From NCBI RefSeq assembly GCF_904426505.1, contig NZ_CAJGBN010000001.1:744001-808000 (forward strand): a stretch of 64,000 nucleotides of DNA, in the 5' to 3' direction. The notes below the pieces were generated by a model. It was not told where the DNA came from and made no database searches. It saw nothing but the letters and a program-made list of their open reading frames with translations. The translations under genes and the position numbers were made by a program. Position 1 is the first letter of the stretch, and every line of letters begins with the position of its first letter. This document shows, piece after piece, positions 8,476 through 18,005 of the stretch. This stretch comes from Rubrivivax sp. A210. Lineage in GTDB: Bacteria; Pseudomonadota; Gammaproteobacteria; Burkholderiales; Burkholderiaceae_C.

Positions 8476-9210
8476 ATGACAGCCACCGTCAACGCCCGGC
8501 CCGACCGCATCGTCGTGGTCGATGACGATGCGCGCATCCGCGACCTGCTGCGCCGCTATCTTTCCCAGGAAGGCTTCGACGTGCTGCTGGCCGAGGACGC
8601 CAAGGCGCTGAACCGCGTGCTCACGCGCGACACCGTCGACCTCATCGTGCTCGACCTCATGCTGCCGGGCGAGGACGGCCTGTCGATCTGCCGCCGCCTG
8701 CGCGCCGCCAACGACCAGACGCCCATCATCATGCTCACGGCCAAGGTCGAGGATGTCGACCGCATCGTCGGCCTCGAGGTCGGCGCCGACGACTACCTGC
8801 CCAAGCCCTTCAACCCGCGCGAACTGCTGGCGCGCATCCACGCCGTGCTGCGCCGCCGCCCGGCGCCCGAGGCCCCCGGCGCACCCAGCAAGGAGGCGCA
8901 GATCGTCAACTTCGGGCCCTTCGAGTTCGATCTCTCGCTGCGCAAGCTCAGCAAGAACGGCGAGCAGATCGCCCTCACCACCGGCGAGTTCAGCATGCTC
9001 AAGGCCCTGGTGCGCCACCCGCGCCAGCCGCTTTCTCGCGACAAGCTGGCGCAGCTGGCGCGCGGGCGCGAGTTCGAGCCCTTTGATCGCAGCCTGGACG
9101 TGCAGATCTCGCGCCTGCGCAAGATGCTCGAGCCCGACCCGGCGCAGCCGCGCTACATCCAGACAGTGTGGGGCGTAGGCTATGTCTTCGTTCCGGACGG
9201 CACCAACTAA
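8476..9210 (+). CDS. ompR: OmpR-family response regulator
   Basis: A 244-residue response regulator closely resembling OmpR. The receiver domain (residues 1-125) has the acidic pair in VVVDDDARIR, the phosphoacceptor Asp in LIVLDLMLPGEDG, the conserved Thr in IIMLTAKVEDVD and the Lys in YLPKPFNPRELL. The C-terminal winged helix (about 140-240) includes LTTGEFSMLKALV, DRSLDVQISRLRKML and the closing IQTVWGVGYVFVPDG. The sensor kinase follows 9 nt downstream. A 9-bp inverted repeat lies upstream and could be its own binding site. Confidence 0.93.
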   Translation: MTATVNARPDRIVVVDDDARIRDLLRRYLSQEGFDVLLAEDAKALNRVLTRDTVDLIVLDLMLPGEDGLSICRRLRAANDQTPIIMLTAKVEDVDRIVGLEVGADDYLPKPFNPRELLARIHAVLRRRPAPEAPGAPSKEAQIVNFGPFEFDLSLRKLSKNGEQIALTTGEFSMLKALVRHPRQPLSRDKLAQLARGREFEPFDRSLDVQISRLRKMLEPDPAQPRYIQTVWGVGYVFVPDGTN

Positions 9211-9219
9211 GCGCTCGCG

Positions 9220-10548
9220 GTGCCTCGCCGGCTCTTCCTCGGCCTGAGCCTCTTCTGGCGCACCTTCTTCCTGCTGGCCATGCTGCTGGCAGGGGGCATC
9301 GTCGCCTGGGTGACGACCTTGCGCGCGCTCGAGCTCGAGCCGCGGGCGGTGCAGTCCGCGCAGCAGACGGCGGCGCTGGTCAACGTGGCCCGCGCCGCGC
9401 TCAAGCAGAGCGACGGCATCAACCGCGTCGCCCTGCTCAAGAGCCTGGGCTCGCAGCAGGCGGTGCGCGTGGCGCCGCGCGAACCCAGCGACGAGTGGGA
9501 GCCCTACGAGATCGACCGCTTCACGCGCCGCGTCGCCGCCGAGTTGCGCGCCGTGCTGGGGCCGGGCACGGTGGTGGCGCGCAGCGTCAACGGCCGCACC
9601 GCCATGTGGGTGGGCTTCATCATCGAGCGCGATGCCTACTGGCTGCAGGCCGACGCCGCCGCCGCACCCATCAGCGGCGGCACCTGGATGGTCTGGATCG
9701 GCACGGCGCTGCTGGCCACGCTGCTGGGCGCCGCGGTCAGCTCGCGCCTCATCAACAAGCCGCTCAAGCAGCTGTCCTTCGCGGCCAGCCGCGTGCGCGA
9801 GGGCGACCTGGATTCCCAGCTCGACGAGAACACGCTGACGAGCGAGATCCGCGAGGTCAACCGCGGCTTCAACCGCATGGCGCGCGAACTGGCGCGGGTG
9901 GAGGAAGACCGCGCCGTGATGCTGGCCGGCATCAGCCACGACCTGCGCACGCCGCTGGCACGCCTGCGCCTGGAAGCCGAAATGAGCGTGCATGACGAGG
10001 AAGCCAAGAAGAACATGGCGCTCGACATCGACCAGCTCGACGCCATCATCGACAAGTTCATGGACTATGCGCGGCCGGGCGAGTCGCTGCTGCGCCCGGT
10101 CAACGTGGCCCAGCTGATCGAACGCGAGGCCTCGGCCTTCCGCGACCCCTCGCAGATCCGCATCGTCATCCGCGTCGCGCCCGACCTCGACGTGCTGGCC
10201 GACGAGACCGAGCTCGGCCGCGTCTTCCTCAACCTGTTCGAGAACGCGCGCCGCTACGGCCGCGGCACCTACACCGGCATCGCCGACGTGCTGGTGACCC
10301 AGGGTAGGACCGGGCCCTGGGCCATCATCAGCGTGCGCGACCAGGGCCCCGGCGTGGCGCCCGAGAAGCTGCCCCAGCTCACCACACCCTTTTTCCGCGG
10401 CGACGCGGCACGCACCGCGGCCACCGGCGCCGGCCTGGGCCTGGCCATCGTCGAGAAGGCCATGCACCGCATGGGTGGCACGCTGGAGCTGGCCAACGCA
10501 CCCGACGGCGGCCTGGTGGCCCATCTGCGGCTGCAACGCGTCGATTGA
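9220..10548 (+). CDS. envZ: EnvZ-like sensor histidine kinase
   Basis: A 442-residue membrane histidine kinase partnered with the preceding ompR. The start is a GTG at 9220. TM1 lies at about residues 9-30 (FWRTFFLLAMLLAGGIVAWV), a periplasmic domain spans ~31-155, and TM2 is around WMVWIGTALLATLLGAAVSS. A HAMP domain follows (INKPLKQLSFAASRVREGD). The phosphoacceptor His is in GISHDLRTPLARLRLE (about residue 240). ATP-binding boxes follow: NLFENARRYG (N box), SVRDQGPGVAPEKL (G1), and GAGLGLAIVEKAMHRMGG (G2). The order and arrangement match EnvZ; the stimulus is unknown. Confidence 0.92.
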   Translation: MPRRLFLGLSLFWRTFFLLAMLLAGGIVAWVTTLRALELEPRAVQSAQQTAALVNVARAALKQSDGINRVALLKSLGSQQAVRVAPREPSDEWEPYEIDRFTRRVAAELRAVLGPGTVVARSVNGRTAMWVGFIIERDAYWLQADAAAAPISGGTWMVWIGTALLATLLGAAVSSRLINKPLKQLSFAASRVREGDLDSQLDENTLTSEIREVNRGFNRMARELARVEEDRAVMLAGISHDLRTPLARLRLEAEMSVHDEEAKKNMALDIDQLDAIIDKFMDYARPGESLLRPVNVAQLIEREASAFRDPSQIRIVIRVAPDLDVLADETELGRVFLNLFENARRYGRGTYTGIADVLVTQGRTGPWAIISVRDQGPGVAPEKLPQLTTPFFRGDAARTAATGAGLGLAIVEKAMHRMGGTLELANAPDGGLVAHLRLQRVD

Positions 10549-10595
10549 GCACGCCGACGATGGCGGCGGCGCGGCGCATCCGCTAAGCTGGCGCG

Positions 10596-11183
10596 ATGCC
10601 TGTCCTGCTGCCCCCTGCCTGCCTGGACTACGCCCTCTGTGCCGTGGGCGCGGCGGACGATGGCGAGGGCTACGAGCCGCTGCCGGGCCCCTGGGATGCC
10701 GCTGGCGTGGCGCGAACGCTGGCGCCGGCCCTGCTCGATGCCCGGCTGCTGGCCGAATTGCGCCACTTGGCCTGGGCCCATGGCAACGGCACCGACTTGT
10801 CGCGCGTCGATGACCACCGGCTGCTGGCGCTGATTGCCGCGGCGGTGGCGGGCGGACGCCTGCAGCTGTGCCGCCGCGTCGAGGCCATGGCCGAGGCCGG
10901 CATTGCCGCCGAGGCCGGCATCGGCGGCGGTGGCGGCAAGGCCATCGCGCCGCCGCCCGGCACCGAGTCGGCGCCGCCGCCCCCCAGCCGCGCCCCCGCG
11001 GCGCCGCCGCGTCCACCGCCACCACCCGCCCCGGCCCCGCCAGCGCCGCCGGCCGTCGAAGTGGAAATCGCCATCGATGAAGCCGCCCAGGCCGCCGTGC
11101 TGCGCGAGGCGTCGCGCGACGGCGTGCCCTTCTGCGCCGAATGCGAGAAGCGCCGCCTCGAGCAGGAAGCGGCCCTGGCCTGA
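10596..11183 (+). CDS. Proline-rich protein of unknown function, partner of a DUF4123-like gene
   Basis: A 195-residue protein that I do not recognise. Residues 1-110 are helical and Ala/Leu-rich. Residues ~115-150 are a Pro/Ala linker with polyproline runs, and a short C-terminal domain contains FCAECEKRRLEQE with a CxxC pair (residues ~185-188). It ends 2 nt before the next ATG (the gap between TGA 11181-11183 and ATG 11186), so the two are certainly co-translated. Because the partner looks like a type VI secretion effector adaptor, this may be an accessory or cargo-binding protein, but that is inference. No secretion signal is seen. Confidence 0.7.
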   Translation: MPVLLPPACLDYALCAVGAADDGEGYEPLPGPWDAAGVARTLAPALLDARLLAELRHLAWAHGNGTDLSRVDDHRLLALIAAAVAGGRLQLCRRVEAMAEAGIAAEAGIGGGGGKAIAPPPGTESAPPPPSRAPAAPPRPPPPPAPAPPAPPAVEVEIAIDEAAQAAVLREASRDGVPFCAECEKRRLEQEAALA

Positions 11184-11185
11184 CG

Positions 11186-11767
11186 ATGGACACCGCCATC
11201 CGCGAACGCCTGCAACAGGCGCTGTTTCCCAGCGGCAGTTCTCTCGGCACGACGCGCTCCCTCAGCGTCTGGGCCGTGCTCGACGGCGCCCGCGACCCCG
11301 CCATCCACCGCGCCCTTTTTGAGTCGCGCCTGGAGCACCGCTGCCTGTTCACCGGCCGCGGCGGCCTCCTCTCGCGCGAGCTGGAACTGGCGGCGCCGCA
11401 GCTGGTCGAGCTGCCGCCAGGCCACGCGCTGGGCCTGCGCCTGCTGGACGAAGGCTGGGGCCAAAGCTGGGGCATCTGGCTGCGCATTGCCGACCCGTCC
11501 AACCTGCGCCACCACCTGCGCACCCTGCTGCGCGTGCAGGACGAGGACGGACAGCGCATGCTGTTTCGCTGGTACGACCCGCGCGTGCTGCGCCTGTACC
11601 TGCCGACCTGCACGCCCGACGAGTTGCGCCAGTTCTTCGGCCCGATCGACAGCCTGATGCTGGAGGCCGAGGGCGGCGCCGGGCTGATCGAATACCGGCG
11701 CCACAACGGCCTGCTGCAGCAGCGGCGGCTGAGTCTGGCCGAGGCGGCGGAGCCTGATCGCGCCTGA
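11186..11767 (+). CDS. DUF4123-like domain protein (possible type VI secretion effector adaptor)
   Basis: A 193-residue protein with the look of DUF4123: an N-terminal WAVLDGARDPAIHRALFES, a central SRELELAAPQLVELPPGHAL and the Trp/Gly-rich GWGQSWGIWL, followed by LRTLLRVQDEDGQRMLFRWYDPRVLRLYLP. The phrase 'RWYDPRVL..YLP' is characteristic of the family as I remember it. DUF4123 proteins (Tap/TEC) load effectors onto VgrG. No vgrG, PAAR or effector gene lies in this window, so the pair is an orphan here. The assignment is by pattern memory, not by search. Confidence 0.75.
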   Translation: MDTAIRERLQQALFPSGSSLGTTRSLSVWAVLDGARDPAIHRALFESRLEHRCLFTGRGGLLSRELELAAPQLVELPPGHALGLRLLDEGWGQSWGIWLRIADPSNLRHHLRTLLRVQDEDGQRMLFRWYDPRVLRLYLPTCTPDELRQFFGPIDSLMLEAEGGAGLIEYRRHNGLLQQRRLSLAEAAEPDRA

Positions 11768-11787
11768 GCCGGGCAGATCGGGCCTTG

Positions 11788-12291
11788 TCAGCCCAGCTCC
11801 GGCTCCAGCCGCAGCAGCAGGCACACCGCACGCGCCTCGATGGCGCGGCCCTCGCCCACCGGGCCCATCTTCTCGGCCGTCTTGGCCTTCACGTTCACCG
11901 CATCGGCGGCCAGCCCCAGGGCCTGGGCGATGCTCTGACGCATGGCCGGGATGTGGGGCGCCAGGCGCGGCGCCTGGGCGATGACGGTGCTGTCGATGTT
12001 GATCAGCCGGTAGCCGGCGGCGACCACGCGGCGCGCCGCCTCCTGCAGCAACTGGCGCGAATCGGCGCCGCGAAAGGCGGGGTCGGTGTCGGGGAAGTGG
12101 CCGCCGATGTCGCCCAGTCCGGCGGCGCCGAGCAGGGCATCGGTGATGGCGTGCAGCAGCGCGTCGGCGTCGGAGTGGCCGAGCAGGCCATGCGTGTGCG
12201 GGATGGTCACGCCGCCCAGCACCAAAGGGCGGCCGGCGACGAGCTGGTGGGTGTCCCAGCCCTCGCCGATGCGCAGTGAGGCCAGGTTCAT
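11788..12291 (-). CDS. ispF: 2-C-methyl-D-erythritol 2,4-cyclodiphosphate synthase
   Basis: A 167-residue IspF of the non-mevalonate isoprenoid pathway, converting CDP-ME 2-phosphate to the cyclodiphosphate in the cytosol. The metal-binding DTH is in [16 protein letters not shown] near residues 8-22, followed by [20 protein letters not shown] and the [10 protein letters not shown] loop. The C-terminal signature [21 protein letters not shown] is nearly canonical. The length is typical (about 160). Its ATG overlaps the ispD stop by 4 nt (12288-12291), so the two are translationally coupled. Confidence 0.96.
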   Translation of the reverse strand: MNLASLRIGEGWDTHQLVAGRPLVLGGVTIPHTHGLLGHSDADALLHAITDALLGAAGLGDIGGHFPDTDPAFRGADSRQLLQEAARRVVAAGYRLINIDSTVIAQAPRLAPHIPAMRQSIAQALGLAADAVNVKAKTAEKMGPVGEGRAIEARAVCLLLRLEPELG

Positions 12292-12986
12292 CGTCTTGTC
12301 TCCAGCAGGCGGGCGGCGAGCGCGAAATCGGCCGGCCAGGTGAGTTTGAGGTTTTCCAGCTCGCCGGCCACCAGCTTGGGCGCCAGGCCCAAGGCCTCGA
12401 TGGCGCTGGCCTCGTCGGTGACCTCGGCCGTTGCACCATCCAGCGCCCGCTGCAGCAGGCCAAGGCGGAACATCTGCGGCGTCTGCGCCGCCCATTTGCC
12501 GGCGCGCGGCACGGTGGCGACGGCGCGGCACTCGGATTCCTGCTTGAGGGTGTCGGCCAGCGGCAGCGCCAGCAAGCCGCCCACGCCATCGTCACGGCAG
12601 GCCGCGATCAGGCGCTGCACCCAGGCCGGCCGCAGCAGGCAGCGCGCGGCGTCATGCACCAGCACCCAGTCGTCGTCGTGTACGCCGCGGCGCTGCAGTT
12701 CGGCCAGGCCGGCAGCCACGGTGGCGGCTCTCGAGGCACCGCCGCAGCGCGCCACCCAGGCACGTTCGCCGTTGAAGGCCTGCACGGCGGCTTCGAAAAA
12801 GGTGTCGTCCGGCGCCAGCACCACCAGCGTGGCGGCCAGTTCCGGCACCGCGGCCAGGGCCTGCAGCGTGTGCGCCACCACCGGCTGGCCGCACAGGCAC
12901 TCGTACTGCTTGGGCCCGGCCGTGCCGGCGCGCTGGCCCACGCCGGCGCAGGGCACGAGGGCATAGAAGAGCGGGGCGCGGTCCAT
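12288..12986 (-). CDS. ispD: 2-C-methyl-D-erythritol 4-phosphate cytidylyltransferase
   Basis: A 232-residue IspD, which transfers CMP to methylerythritol phosphate. The nucleotide-binding P-loop is [18 protein letters not shown] (residues ~11-28), with the conserved PKQY. Further signatures are [15 protein letters not shown] and [14 protein letters not shown], ending with [12 protein letters not shown]. The start at 12986 (MDRAPLF) fits family length; an extension to 13127 would cross the divergent promoter region. It overlaps ispF by 4 nt and is divergent from mfd. Confidence 0.96.
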   Translation of the reverse strand: MDRAPLFYALVPCAGVGQRAGTAGPKQYECLCGQPVVAHTLQALAAVPELAATLVVLAPDDTFFEAAVQAFNGERAWVARCGGASRAATVAAGLAELQRRGVHDDDWVLVHDAARCLLRPAWVQRLIAACRDDGVGGLLALPLADTLKQESECRAVATVPRAGKWAAQTPQMFRLGLLQRALDGATAEVTDEASAIEALGLAPKLVAGELENLKLTWPADFALAARLLETRR

Positions 12987-12993
12987 GGGAGGG

Positions 12994-13009
12994 CGGATTC
13001 TAGAATCCG
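12994..13009. promoter_or_regulatory. 16-bp perfect palindrome with back-to-back TAGAAT between ispD and mfd
   Basis: CGGATTCTAGAATCCG is its own reverse complement and contains TAGAAT on both strands (13001-13006 plus; complement of 12997-13002 minus). TAGAAT differs from the -10 consensus at one base, so overlapping divergent -10 elements are possible. No -35 hexamers are obvious. It lies 7 bp before the ispD start codon, so an ispD transcript from here would be nearly leaderless. Confidence 0.45.
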
Positions 13010-13081
13010 TGCCTCCACGCCCCGCCGCGCCCATGCCAACCCCGGCCGGGGCGGCAGGGGCTTGCTGCAAGTCCGCCACCG

Positions 13082-16000
13082 ATGCACCTGCCTTCCATCG
13101 CGCCCGGCAAGCGCTACACGCTGCCACGCCCCGTGGGTTCGGGCGACGCGCTGCTGCTGGCGCGGCTGGCGCGCAGCCATGCCGACGCCCAGCGCCTGCT
13201 CGCCGTCTTCACCGCCGAACCGGCCGACGCGCCGCGCCTGGCCGATGAACTGCCCTTCTTCGAGCCCGGGCTGCGCGTGGCCGTCTTCCCCGACTGGGAG
13301 ACCCTGCCCTACGACAACTTCAGCCCGCACCAAGACCTCATCAGCGAGCGCCTGGCCACGCTGTGGCGCATCCACAGCGGCGAGGTCGATGTCGTGCTGC
13401 TGCCGGCCAGCACCGCGCTTACCCGGCTGGCGCCGCCCGCCTTCCTGGCCGGCACCACCTTCCACTTTCGTCAGAAGAGCCGCCTCGACGAGGCCAGGCT
13501 CAAGGCCCAGCTCACGCTGGCCGGCTACCAGCATGTGAGCCAGGTGGTGTCGCCGGGCGAGTACGCGGTGCGCGGCGGCCTGATCGACCTGTTTCCGATG
13601 GGCTCGCCCCAGCCCTACCGCGTCGACCTCTTCGACGACGAGGTTGACAGCATCCGCACCTTCGATCCCGACAGCCAGCGCAGCCTCTACCCGGTGCCCG
13701 AAGTGCGCCTGCTGCCCGGACGCGAGTTTCCGATGGACGAGGCGGCGCGCACGGCCTTCCGCGCCCGTTGGCGCGAGAAGATCGAGGGTGACCCGACACG
13801 CGCCCGCGTCTACAAGGACATCGCCAGCGGCATCGCCAGCGGCGGCATCGAGTACTACCTGCCGCTGTTCTTCGACGAGACGGCGACGATCTTCGACTAC
13901 CTCGGCGCCGGTGGCAGCCACCCGGCAGCCCTGGTGCTGCACGGCAAGGTGGACGAGGCGCTGGAGCGCTGGTGGGCCGACACGCGCGAGCGCCACCGCT
14001 TCCTGCAGCACGACCCCGAGCGCCCGCTGCTGCCACCGGCCGCCGTCTTCATGCCGGCCGAGGAATTCTTCGGCCGCACCCAGGGCCACGCCACGCTGTC
14101 GCTGCGCGGCTCTGACGCCACCGGCGCCAAGGAGCCAGACGCGCCGCTGGCCTGGGCCCGCCCGCTGCCCGATCTCTCGCTTGAGCGCGGCGGCACCGAC
14201 CCGATGGGCGCGCTGGAAAAGCACCTGGCCGCCACCGCCCACCGCGTGCTGCTGCTGGCCGAGAGCGAGGGCCGGCGCGAGAGCCTGCTCGAACTGCTGC
14301 GCGACCGCGGCATCCGGCTGCCCACCACGGCCACGCTGGCCGAGTTCATGGCCGGCGACGAGAAGCAGGCCATCGCCGCGGCGCCGCTTGCCGAGGGCTT
14401 TCACTGGTTCGAGCCCGAAGCCGGCATCTCGATCCAGTTTGTCACCGAGACCGAGCTCTTCGCGACCACGCCGCAGACGCGGCGCCGGCGCAAGCAGGAG
14501 CAGGTCAGCAATGTCGACGCGCTGATCAAGGACTTGTCGGAGCTGAAGGTGGGCGACCCGGTGGTCCACCTCAACCACGGCATAGGCCGCTATCAGGGCC
14601 TGGTCAACATCGACATCGGCGAAGGGGCGAGCGAGTTCCTGCACCTCGAATACGCCGACAAGGCCACGCTTTACGTGCCGGTGGCCCAGCTCCACCTGAT
14701 CAGCCGCTACACCGGCGTCAGCGCTGACGAGGCGCCGCTGCACAAGCTGGGTTCGCCGCAGTGGGACAAGGCGCGGCGCAAGGCCGCCGAGCAGGTGCGC
14801 GACACCGCCGCCGAACTGCTCAACCTCTATGCCCGCCGCGCCGCACGCGAGGGCTTTGCCCACCGCTTCAGCCCGCAGGACTACGAGGCCTTTGCGACTT
14901 CCTTCGGCTTCGAGGAAACCGCCGACCAGCGCGCCGCCATCCACGCCGTGATCCAGGACATGGTGAGCCCGCGGCCGATGGACCGCCTGGTGTGCGGCGA
15001 CGTCGGCTTCGGCAAGACCGAGGTGGCGCTGCGCGCCGCCTTCGTGGCGGTACACGGCGGCAAGCAGGTGGCCATCCTGGCGCCGACCACGCTGCTGGCC
15101 GAACAGCACTGCCAGACCCTGGTCGACCGCTTCGGCAAGTGGCCGGTGAAGATCGCCGAGTTGTCGCGCTTTCGCAGCCCCAAGGAAGTGAAGACCGCGC
15201 TCGAAGGCATCGCCGACGGCAGCGTCGACATCGTGGTCGGCACGCACAAGCTGCTGTCGAGCGACGTCAAGTTCGCGCGCCTGGGGCTGCTCGTCATCGA
15301 CGAGGAACACCGCTTCGGCGTGCGCCACAAAGAGGCGATGAAGGCGCTGCGCGCCGAGGTCGACGTGCTCACCCTCACCGCCACGCCGATACCGCGCACG
15401 CTGGGCATGGCGCTCGAAGGCCTGCGCGACCTGAGCGTCATCGCCACCGCGCCACAGCGGCGACTGGCCATCAAGACCTTTGTGCGCAATGAGGGCAGCG
15501 GCGTCATCCGCGAGGCCGTGCTGCGCGAGTTGAAGCGCGGCGGCCAGGTCTACTTCCTGCACAACGAGGTCGAGACCATCGAGAACCGGCGCCAGAAGCT
15601 GGCCGAGCTGCTGCCCGAGGCGCGCATCGCCGTCGCCCACGGCCAGATGCCCGAGCGCGAACTCGAGCGCGTGATGCGCGACTTCGTCGCCCAGCGCCAC
15701 AACCTGCTCTTGTGCAGCACCATCATCGAGACCGGCATCGACGTGCCCAGCGCCAACACCATCGTGATGAGCCGGGCCGACAAGTTCGGCCTGGCACAGC
15801 TGCACCAGTTGCGCGGGCGCGTCGGCCGCAGCCACCACCAGGCCTATGCCTACCTGCTGGTGCCCGACGTCGAGGGCCTCACCAAGCAGGCGGCGCTGCG
15901 CCTGCAGGCCATCCAGGAGATGGAAGAGCTGGGCAGCGGCTTCTACCTGGCCATGCACGACCTCGAGATCCGCGGTGCCGGCGAAGTGCTGGGCGAGCAC

Positions 16001-16567
16001 CAGAGCGGCAACATGATGGAAGTGGGCTTCCAGCTCTACAACGACATGCTGGCCGAAGCGGTGCGCTCGCTCAAGGCCGGCCGCGAGCCCGACCTGCTCA
16101 ACCCGATGGCGGCCACCACCGAGATCAACCTGCACGCACCGGCCCTGCTGCCCGACGCCTATTGCGGCGACGTCCACACCCGGCTCAACCTCTACAAGCG
16201 CCTGGCCTCGGCCGAGAAGCCCGAGCAGATCGATCTGCTGCTCGAGGAGATCACCGACCGCTTCGGCAAGCTGCCCACCCAGGGCCAGACCCTCTTCGAC
16301 ACCCACCGCCTGCGCGTGCTGGCCAGGCCCTATGGCGTGGTCAAGATCGACGCCGGCCCCAGGTTGATGAACGTGACCTTCCGCCCGCAACCGCCCATCG
16401 ACGCGCGCCGCATCATCGAGCTGGTGCAGAAGAACCGCGCCATCAAGCTGGCCGGCAACGACAAGCTGCGCATCGAGCGCGAGATCGCCACGCCGGCCGA
16501 GCGAGCCCACTTCATGCGTGATTTGTTGCGCAGCCTGGGTCCGCCTGTGGCGACGGCCGGGGGCTGA
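13082..16567 (+). CDS. mfd: Transcription-repair coupling factor Mfd
   Basis: A 1161-residue Mfd, which removes RNA polymerase stalled at DNA lesions and recruits UvrA. The N-terminal UvrB-like region includes [20 protein letters not shown] and the [18 protein letters not shown] signature. The RNA-polymerase-interaction (CarD-like) domain starts near residue 487 ([20 protein letters not shown]). The translocase has Walker [17 protein letters not shown] (~640), DEEH box [16 protein letters not shown] (~739), and motif [19 protein letters not shown]. The C-terminal TRCF domain is present. The length matches E. coli Mfd (1148). Confidence 0.97.
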   Translation: MHLPSIAPGKRYTLPRPVGSGDALLLARLARSHADAQRLLAVFTAEPADAPRLADELPFFEPGLRVAVFPDWETLPYDNFSPHQDLISERLATLWRIHSGEVDVVLLPASTALTRLAPPAFLAGTTFHFRQKSRLDEARLKAQLTLAGYQHVSQVVSPGEYAVRGGLIDLFPMGSPQPYRVDLFDDEVDSIRTFDPDSQRSLYPVPEVRLLPGREFPMDEAARTAFRARWREKIEGDPTRARVYKDIASGIASGGIEYYLPLFFDETATIFDYLGAGGSHPAALVLHGKVDEALERWWADTRERHRFLQHDPERPLLPPAAVFMPAEEFFGRTQGHATLSLRGSDATGAKEPDAPLAWARPLPDLSLERGGTDPMGALEKHLAATAHRVLLLAESEGRRESLLELLRDRGIRLPTTATLAEFMAGDEKQAIAAAPLAEGFHWFEPEAGISIQFVTETELFATTPQTRRRRKQEQVSNVDALIKDLSELKVGDPVVHLNHGIGRYQGLVNIDIGEGASEFLHLEYADKATLYVPVAQLHLISRYTGVSADEAPLHKLGSPQWDKARRKAAEQVRDTAAELLNLYARRAAREGFAHRFSPQDYEAFATSFGFEETADQRAAIHAVIQDMVSPRPMDRLVCGDVGFGKTEVALRAAFVAVHGGKQVAILAPTTLLAEQHCQTLVDRFGKWPVKIAELSRFRSPKEVKTALEGIADGSVDIVVGTHKLLSSDVKFARLGLLVIDEEHRFGVRHKEAMKALRAEVDVLTLTATPIPRTLGMALEGLRDLSVIATAPQRRLAIKTFVRNEGSGVIREAVLRELKRGGQVYFLHNEVETIENRRQKLAELLPEARIAVAHGQMPERELERVMRDFVAQRHNLLLCSTIIETGIDVPSANTIVMSRADKFGLAQLHQLRGRVGRSHHQAYAYLLVPDVEGLTKQAALRLQAIQEMEELGSGFYLAMHDLEIRGAGEVLGEHQSGNMMEVGFQLYNDMLAEAVRSLKAGREPDLLNPMAATTEINLHAPALLPDAYCGDVHTRLNLYKRLASAEKPEQIDLLLEEITDRFGKLPTQGQTLFDTHRLRVLARPYGVVKIDAGPRLMNVTFRPQPPIDARRIIELVQKNRAIKLAGNDKLRIEREIATPAERAHFMRDLLRSLGPPVATAGG

Positions 16568-16645
16568 CCCCCGCGGCTCGGGGCTTCAGGAAAGACCCTG
16601 CAGCGCTTAGGGTGCAGCCTCGATCCTTTCGCACCTGGGCACCCC

Positions 16646-17206
16646 ATGCACCTCCGTTCGATCAAGTCGCTGGCCGCACTGGCCCTGACCCTCGCCGCCC
16701 CGTGGGCCAACGCCGGCATGCTGGGCAGCCTGGCCACCATCGGCTACCACTACGAGAGCACGCATTACACCGACAGCCTGCTCGTCGGCGCGGGTGCCGA
16801 GGTCACCTGCCCCACCGGCGCGTTCTCGATGTGCTCGGCGCTGATCGCGGCCACGCAGACGGTGGATGTGGGTGAGAACTATCTCGCCTACAACTTCACC
16901 AGCACCACCGGCAACACGTCGGGCTTCAACGACGTCACTCCCAGCTACTTCGTCTTCGACGACCTGCAGCCGGGTGGCGACATCACGGGTTTCACGCTGT
17001 CGACCAACATCGCCGGCCTGGACGCGGCAAGGGTGAGCTACACGGTGAACGGCGTGCATGTCGACATGCACGGCCTGCCCCTGGGCATGGCGGGCAGTTT
17101 CCGCATCGAGCTGGTCACCGCCGGGCAGGCCCTGCCCGAGCCGGCTTCGGCGGCGTTGGCGGCGCTGGCGCTGGGTGGGCTGGCCCTGACGCGCCGCCGC
17201 CGCTGA
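16646..17206 (+). CDS. PEP-CTERM sorting-domain protein
   Basis: A 186-residue exported protein. Residues 1-23 are a signal peptide (SLAALALTLAAPWANAG). The C-terminus is a PEP-CTERM tripartite signal: LPEPASAALAALALGGLALT followed by RRRR. It is recognised by EpsH/exosortase and removed during sorting in bacteria with exopolysaccharide. The central ~130 residues (YHYESTHYTDSLLVGAGAEV, two Cys in CPTGAFSMC, then beta-rich sequence) have no function I recognise. No exosortase gene is in the window. The 78-nt gap from mfd shows nothing certain. Confidence 0.85.
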   Translation: MHLRSIKSLAALALTLAAPWANAGMLGSLATIGYHYESTHYTDSLLVGAGAEVTCPTGAFSMCSALIAATQTVDVGENYLAYNFTSTTGNTSGFNDVTPSYFVFDDLQPGGDITGFTLSTNIAGLDAARVSYTVNGVHVDMHGLPLGMAGSFRIELVTAGQALPEPASAALAALALGGLALTRRRR

Positions 17207-17235
17207 CGCGCTGCGGCCAGCCGCCGGCGCGGCGG

Positions 17236-17241
17236 GATAAT
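17236..17241 (+). promoter_or_regulatory. Candidate -10 element for serB
   Basis: GATAAT lies 30 nt before the proposed TTG start of serB, in the gap after the PEP-CTERM gene. A good -35 hexamer is not evident. Confidence 0.35.
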
Positions 17242-17271
17242 CGGGCCACCCCGACCCGACCCCGCCCGCCC

Positions 17272-17979
17272 TTGCCCCAAGAAGTTGCCCCTGGCCTGTT
17301 CGTGCGCGGCTTCGCGCCGCCGCTGAATCTGGCCGATTTCGCCCTCGTCGCCTTCGACATGGACTCGACGCTGATCAGCATCGAGTGCATCGACGAGATC
17401 GCCGCCGCGGCCGGCCGCAAGGCCGAGGTCGCGGCCATCACCGAAGCCGCGATGCGGGGCGAGATCACCGACTACCGCGACAGCCTGATGCGCCGCCTGG
17501 CCCTGCTGCGCGGCGTCCACGAGGAAGCGCTGGCTGCCGTCTACGAGCAGCGGCTGCGCCTGAACCCGGGCGTGGAGGCCTTTGTCGCCGCCTGCCAGGC
17601 CGCGGGCCTGCGCACGCTGCTGGTCTCGGGCGGCTTCACGTATTTCAGCGAGCGCGTGCGCCGGCGCCTGGGCCTGGACTTCGCGCGGGCCAACCACCTG
17701 GAGATCGACGACGGCCGCCTCACCGGCCGCCTGGTTGCACGGCCGTGGGGCGACGTGGTCGACGGCGCCGAGAAGCGGCGCACCTTGCTGGAAGTGGCCG
17801 AGTTGATGGGCATAGCCACCGAGCGCGTCATCGCCGTCGGCGACGGCGCCAACGACCTGCCGATGATGGCCGTAGCCGGCCTGTCCATCGCCTACCACCC
17901 CAAGCCCGCGGTGCGCGCGCAGGCCATGATCAGCATCGACAGCGGCGGCATGGACCGCGCACTGGAACTGCTGCGCTGA
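17272..17979 (+). CDS. serB: Phosphoserine phosphatase SerB
   Basis: A 235-residue HAD-family phosphatase for the last step of serine synthesis. The nucleophile motif is FDMDSTLISIECIDEIA (residues ~31-47; first Asp is the nucleophile), the motif II Ser lies in LLVSGGFTYFSERV, and the motif III/IV region is VIAVGDGANDLPMMAVAGLS with Lys earlier in DGAEKRRTLLEVAELMG. The short form lacks the N-terminal ACT-like domain of E. coli SerB. The start is a TTG at 17272, since no ATG is available upstream of the first motif; this start is uncertain. Confidence 0.93.
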   Translation: MPQEVAPGLFVRGFAPPLNLADFALVAFDMDSTLISIECIDEIAAAAGRKAEVAAITEAAMRGEITDYRDSLMRRLALLRGVHEEALAAVYEQRLRLNPGVEAFVAACQAAGLRTLLVSGGFTYFSERVRRRLGLDFARANHLEIDDGRLTGRLVARPWGDVVDGAEKRRTLLEVAELMGIATERVIAVGDGANDLPMMAVAGLSIAYHPKPAVRAQAMISIDSGGMDRALELLR

Positions 17980-17989
17980 TTGACGCCGG

Positions 17990-18004
17990 GGCGCGGGCCG
18001 CGCC
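17990..18004. terminator. GC-rich hairpin between convergent serB and TonB-like gene
   Basis: GGCGCGG (17990-17996) and CCGCGCC (17998-18004) are complementary across a single G, effectively a 5-6 bp stem. It sits just past the serB stop and against the stop of the facing gene. No T-tract follows on either strand, so terminator function is only possible. Confidence 0.3.
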
Positions 18005-18005
18005 T

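Noticed and set aside
11186-11767. A type VI secretion locus
   Set aside because: Only the adaptor-like pair is present; no sheath, Hcp, VgrG, PAAR or ClpV genes appear in the window.
5167-16510. Very long antisense open frames (for example 1046 codons at 5167-8307 plus, 1114 at 8362-11706 minus, 1300 at 12608-16510 minus)
   Set aside because: They oppose relA, ompR/envZ and mfd, have His/Gly/Arg/Gln-rich translations without family motifs, and are expected by-products of GC-rich codon usage.
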